Origin: Mollicutes bacterium
Lineage (GTDB): Bacteria > Bacillota_I > Bacilli_A > RF39 > UBA660
Direction of reading: 5' to 3'
NCBI GenBank assembly: GCA_004552445.1
Contig: SFOJ01000031.1
Location: forward strand, 1 to 8,839
DNA length: 8,839 nt
Numbering within the stretch: position 1 is the first letter of the stretch; the number at the start of each line of letters is the position of its first letter. Both the position numbers and the translations under genes were made by a program. Below, piece by piece: positions 7,138 through 8,839 of this stretch. The notes beneath the pieces were generated by a model. It was not told the DNA's origin, ran no database searches, and saw nothing but the letters and a program-made list of their open reading frames with translations.

Positions 7138-7791
7138 CTAGTAGTCGCAGTTATTAGGTGTTCTTGGATATGGAATTACATCCCTTATGTTTTCAATACC
7201 TGTTAAGTACATAATTAGTCTTTCAAATCCAAGACCAAATCCTGAGTGATAACAACCTCCAAATCTTCTTAAGTTAGTATACCATTCTAAGTTTTCTCTT
7301 GGTATATTCATTTCTTTCATTCTATTAATTAATTTATTGTAATCATCTTCTCTTTGACTTCCACCCATAAGTTCTCCAGAACCTGGTACTTCTAAATCTA
7401 CTGCTGCTACTGTTTCATTATCATCATTTAATTTCATGTAGAATGCTTTAATGTCTTTTGGCCAGTTAGTAATAAATACAGGGCCATTAAAATATTCAGT
7501 AATATATTTTTCGTGTTCTTTAGCGATGTCCTCGCCATATTCTGGTTTAAATTCAAAGTCAACTTTAGCTTCTTTTAATAAAGTAATTGCTTCTTTATGA
7601 GTAATACGTACAAATTTAGTATTTAATACCTTTGTAAGTTTTTCTTTTAATCCTTTCTCTACGAATTTATCGAAGAAGTCTATTTCTAAAGGACATTTGT
7701 CCATAACGTATTTAACAATAAATTTTAACATTTCTTCTTCAATATCCATTATTCCGTTTAAATCGCAGAATGCTACTTCTGGTTCAATCAT
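7138..7791 (-). CDS. asnS: Asparaginyl-tRNA synthetase, C-terminal fragment
   Basis: This 217-residue open frame is the C-terminal half of AsnRS. It begins with MIEPEVAFCDL, which in intact proteins follows EFW inside the class II catalytic core, and continues through the usual AsnRS core (NWPKDIKAFYMK, VPGSGELMGGSQRE, WYTNLRRFGG) to motif 3 GFGLGFER (184-191) and the typical IRDVIPYPRTP ending. Seven codons ahead of the Met (7812-7792, THANEFW) are homologous as well but lie in a frame without its own start. There is no ribosome site before the ATG at 7791; it sits 10 nt after the stop of the N-terminal fragment, so re-initiation is conceivable but weak. Motif 2 Arg is not in either piece. 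No other stop or frameshift is visible in this half, which suggests a recent lesion or an assembly error. Confidence 0.85.
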   Translation of the reverse strand: MIEPEVAFCDLNGIMDIEEEMLKFIVKYVMDKCPLEIDFFDKFVEKGLKEKLTKVLNTKFVRITHKEAITLLKEAKVDFEFKPEYGEDIAKEHEKYITEYFNGPVFITNWPKDIKAFYMKLNDDNETVAAVDLEVPGSGELMGGSQREDDYNKLINRMKEMNIPRENLEWYTNLRRFGGCYHSGFGLGFERLIMYLTGIENIRDVIPYPRTPNNCDY

Positions 7792-7801
7792 CCAGAATTC
7801 A

Positions 7802-8479
7802 TTAGCATGTGTTTTTATATATCTTTTTATACGCTAAAGCGAATGTTTCTCCATGAAGTTGACCAGAACCTGTTATATATGTTTGTTTACCAAATAAATC
7901 TTTCTTAAAATCAACTTTCTTATCTTCCCCTAAAGGAAGATTATTCATATCAAGAGTAGTTATTTTAAACATTTGTCCTGATCCTTCACAATCTGCTCCT
8001 GTTATGATTGGACTATGAAAATATACATAGTTATGACTTTGGAAATATTCATGTATTGCTTGAGCTGCTACACTTCTTACTCTAAAGACTGCATTAAATA
8101 AATTAGTTCTTGGTCTTAAGTAAGCTACTTCTCTTAAGAATTCTCTTGTGTGTCTCTTTGGTTGAATTGGATAATCTTCTGGTGAATCTCCTAGTACTTC
8201 AATATTTTTAACTTTCATTTCATGGCTTTGACCACTACCTTCAGATTTAACAATTGTACCATTTACTCTTATAGCACTTCCAACTCTAATTTTACTAATG
8301 CTTTCAAAGTCTTTTAATTCTTTTTCATATACTAATTGTAAGTTTTGAAAATAAGTTCCATCATTAAAATCAATGAATCCAAAGTTTGATTGATTTCTAT
8401 TGTTACGAACCCATCCTTCTAAAGTAACATCTTTATTTTCATATTTTAAAATGTCTTTAAACAAATCTTTTACGTCCAT
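7802..8479 (-). CDS. asnS: Asparaginyl-tRNA synthetase, N-terminal fragment
   Basis: This 225-residue frame is the N-terminal half of AsnRS, the class IIb enzyme that charges tRNA(Asn) with Asn in the cytoplasm. The anticodon-binding OB fold spans about residues 17-97 (VTLEGWVRNNRNQ, FGFIDFNDG). Class II motif 1 lies at about 130-160 (FRVRSVAAQAIHEYF...SPIIT), followed by EGSGQMFKITTLD, an insert found in many bacterial AsnRS, and SGQLHGETFALAYKKIY (205-221). The last four residues, KNTC, are out of frame with AsnRS, and a TAA follows at 7804-7802. The start at 8479 follows an AAAGGA site spaced about 12 nt from ATG, longer than usual. It is the first gene after the T-box leader. Alone it lacks motifs 2 and 3 and cannot be an active synthetase. 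Confidence 0.87.
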   Translation of the reverse strand: MDVKDLFKDILKYENKDVTLEGWVRNNRNQSNFGFIDFNDGTYFQNLQLVYEKELKDFESISKIRVGSAIRVNGTIVKSEGSGQSHEMKVKNIEVLGDSPEDYPIQPKRHTREFLREVAYLRPRTNLFNAVFRVRSVAAQAIHEYFQSHNYVYFHSPIITGADCEGSGQMFKITTLDMNNLPLGEDKKVDFKKDLFGKQTYITGSGQLHGETFALAYKKIYKNTC

Positions 8480-8499
8480 ATATTTTCACTTTCCTTTCT

Positions 8500-8552
8500 A
8501 AAAAAAAGAGAGATGGTACAAGGAGTCTAAAAAATAGACGGTACCATCCCTC
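8500..8552 (-). terminator. Regulated terminator of the T-box leader
   Basis: The arms 8552-8541 and 8519-8508 (minus-strand order) form a 12-bp stem with one G-U pair, followed by eight T (8507-8500). The 5' arm contains the tRNA-binding UGGU bases, so forming the terminator hides them. This fits switching by uncharged tRNA: when the tRNA end binds, the antiterminator forms and the operon is read. Confidence 0.93.
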
Positions 8553-8711
8553 TTATTAACTTTATTTTTATAACGGATAACCGAGAACATTTACTATTAT
8601 TTCAATGTTCCACTCAGTGGTGTTATTCATATATATAGTTTTATTAGTTCACACCCTCCACTAACTCTCTTTAAAACATTTACATATTACTTCTCCACAT
8701 CAAAGATTTAT
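8500..8711 (-). promoter_or_regulatory. T-box riboswitch leader, predicted to sense tRNA(Asn)
   Basis: This untranslated leader reads uncharged tRNA and controls asnS-aspS-gatCAB. Stem I has a lower helix GUGG/CCAC (8698-8695 with 8620-8617), a middle helix GUUUUA/UAAAAC (8677-8672 with 8643-8638), the conserved AGAGAG (8670-8665) and an apical helix UUAGU/ACUAA (8664-8660 with 8648-8644). The 3' side of the specifier loop reads GAAUAACA, and AAC (8624-8622), followed by a purine and then the CCAC helix, is the likely specifier codon for Asn. Stem III is a 7-bp hairpin (8610-8604 with 8591-8585). The antiterminator consists of AGGGA/UCCUU (8551-8547 with 8524-8520) and GUCUA/UAGAC (8539-8535 with 8529-8525) around the bulge UGGUACC (8546-8540), which pairs with the tRNA NCCA end. 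The T-box core reads AGGGAUGGUACCGUC. Specifier assignment is by hand folding and by the gene controlled. Confidence 0.92.
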
Positions 8712-8717
8712 GGGTCA

Positions 8718-8746
8718 ATTATACTACTCATTCATTTTTTTGTCAA
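8718..8746 (-). promoter_or_regulatory. Consensus sigma-A promoter of the T-box operon
   Basis: TTGACA (8746-8741) and TATAAT (8723-8718) are both exact consensus hexamers with a 17-base spacer. Transcription should start near 8711, just ahead of T-box Stem I. The -35 and part of the spacer lie inside the last codons of the upstream membrane protein gene. Such a strong promoter fits control by termination in the leader instead of by initiation. Confidence 0.9.
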
Positions 8747-8839
8747 ACATTTAAAAAGTATTATAATTATTATTACTAGTATTATTATGAATGGTAATAA
8801 CCATTTATGAATTAATAGAGAATCTCTTATAGCATGAAA
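8732..8839 (-). CDS. C-terminal tail of a membrane protein (5' end outside window)
   Basis: One minus-strand frame is open from the right edge to TGA at 8734-8732, giving 35 residues; the other two minus frames hit stops near the edge. The residues include IHKWLLPF, then a run of Ile/Leu/Val of about 17 residues, then a short basic end (FKCLTKK). This is the layout of a C-terminal membrane anchor with a cytoplasmic basic tail. The family cannot be told from so little, and a chance AT-rich open frame remains possible. Its stop lies within the spacer of the T-box operon promoter, so the two units abut without a terminator between them. Confidence 0.55.
   Translation of the reverse strand, partial: FHAIRDSLLIHKWLLPFIIILVIIIIILFKCLTKK

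Larger units (their letters stand above)
7138..8479 (-). pseudogene. asnS: asnS, full span of gene broken by an internal deletion with frameshift
   Basis: The two fragments together match a single AsnRS of about 458 residues. Homology in the first frame stops at Tyr221 (about 7817) and resumes in the +1 frame at THANEFW (from 7812). Intact AsnRS proteins have about 13 residues between these points, TFGPTFRAENSNT or similar, which include the motif 2 Arg and Glu that bind ATP and the amino acid. The missing length is not a multiple of three; from the usual sequence I estimate about 38 nt. A frameshift in translation would not repair it because the motif is absent from the DNA. The gene would normally be the first of the T-box-controlled operon and is directly followed by aspS. 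Confidence 0.8.

Noticed and set aside
7802..7820. Programmed +1 frameshift joining the two asnS pieces
   Set aside because: A frame change could join the frames but could not supply the missing motif 2 residues, which are absent from the DNA, and no slippery site with a stimulating structure is evident.
1..8839. CRISPR array, insertion sequence, tRNA or rRNA gene
   Set aside because: I saw no regularly spaced repeats, transposase coding or terminal repeats, and no tRNA-like or rRNA-like stretch outside the T-box leader.

Overview
This is an AT-rich window with a standard genetic code (Trp is TGG and TGA is used as a stop). It has strong AAGGAGG-type ribosome binding sites and a T-box leader. 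These point to a low-GC Gram-positive (Firmicutes/Bacillota), perhaps an uncultured gut Bacilli or Clostridia lineage; the exact clade is a guess. Every gene I can support lies on the minus strand, so the region is transcribed from right to left.

Layout in transcription order: (1) 8839-8732, the C-terminal tail of a membrane protein. (2) A consensus promoter (TTGACA, 17 nt, TATAAT) overlapping the end of that gene, followed by a complete T-box riboswitch (about 8711-8500) with an AAC (Asn) specifier and mutually exclusive antiterminator and terminator. (3) asnS, broken into an N-terminal piece (8479-7802) and a C-terminal piece (7791-7138). (4) aspS, then gatC, gatA and gatB, tightly packed, with 1-nt TAATG overlaps between gatC/gatA and gatA/gatB, ending at a terminator inside the gatB stop codon region. 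(5) A separately promoted membrane-anchored DUF3048 (YerB-like) protein. (6) A small membrane protein with a long Pro/Ala/Thr-rich tail, with its own extended -10 promoter and a terminator. (7) The N-terminal 75 residues of an exported protein with a TasA/SipW-type signal peptide, running off the left edge.

The main unit is a five-gene operon containing both known routes to Asn-tRNA(Asn): direct charging by AsnRS, and the indirect route in which AspRS makes Asp-tRNA(Asn) and GatCAB amidates it. The T-box should make the operon respond to uncharged tRNA(Asn). The notable point is that asnS carries a single internal lesion: about 13 codons are missing, including class II motif 2 (the FRAE region), and the frame changes. 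Both flanks otherwise look intact. The downstream AspRS carries a DHGG motif and overall sequence features of the AspRS type associated with non-discriminating enzymes. If the lesion is real and not an assembly error, the cell could be living on the indirect pathway alone while keeping the asparagine-sensing switch. I did not find a wholly new system; this pathway redundancy and its possible loss is the most interesting content.
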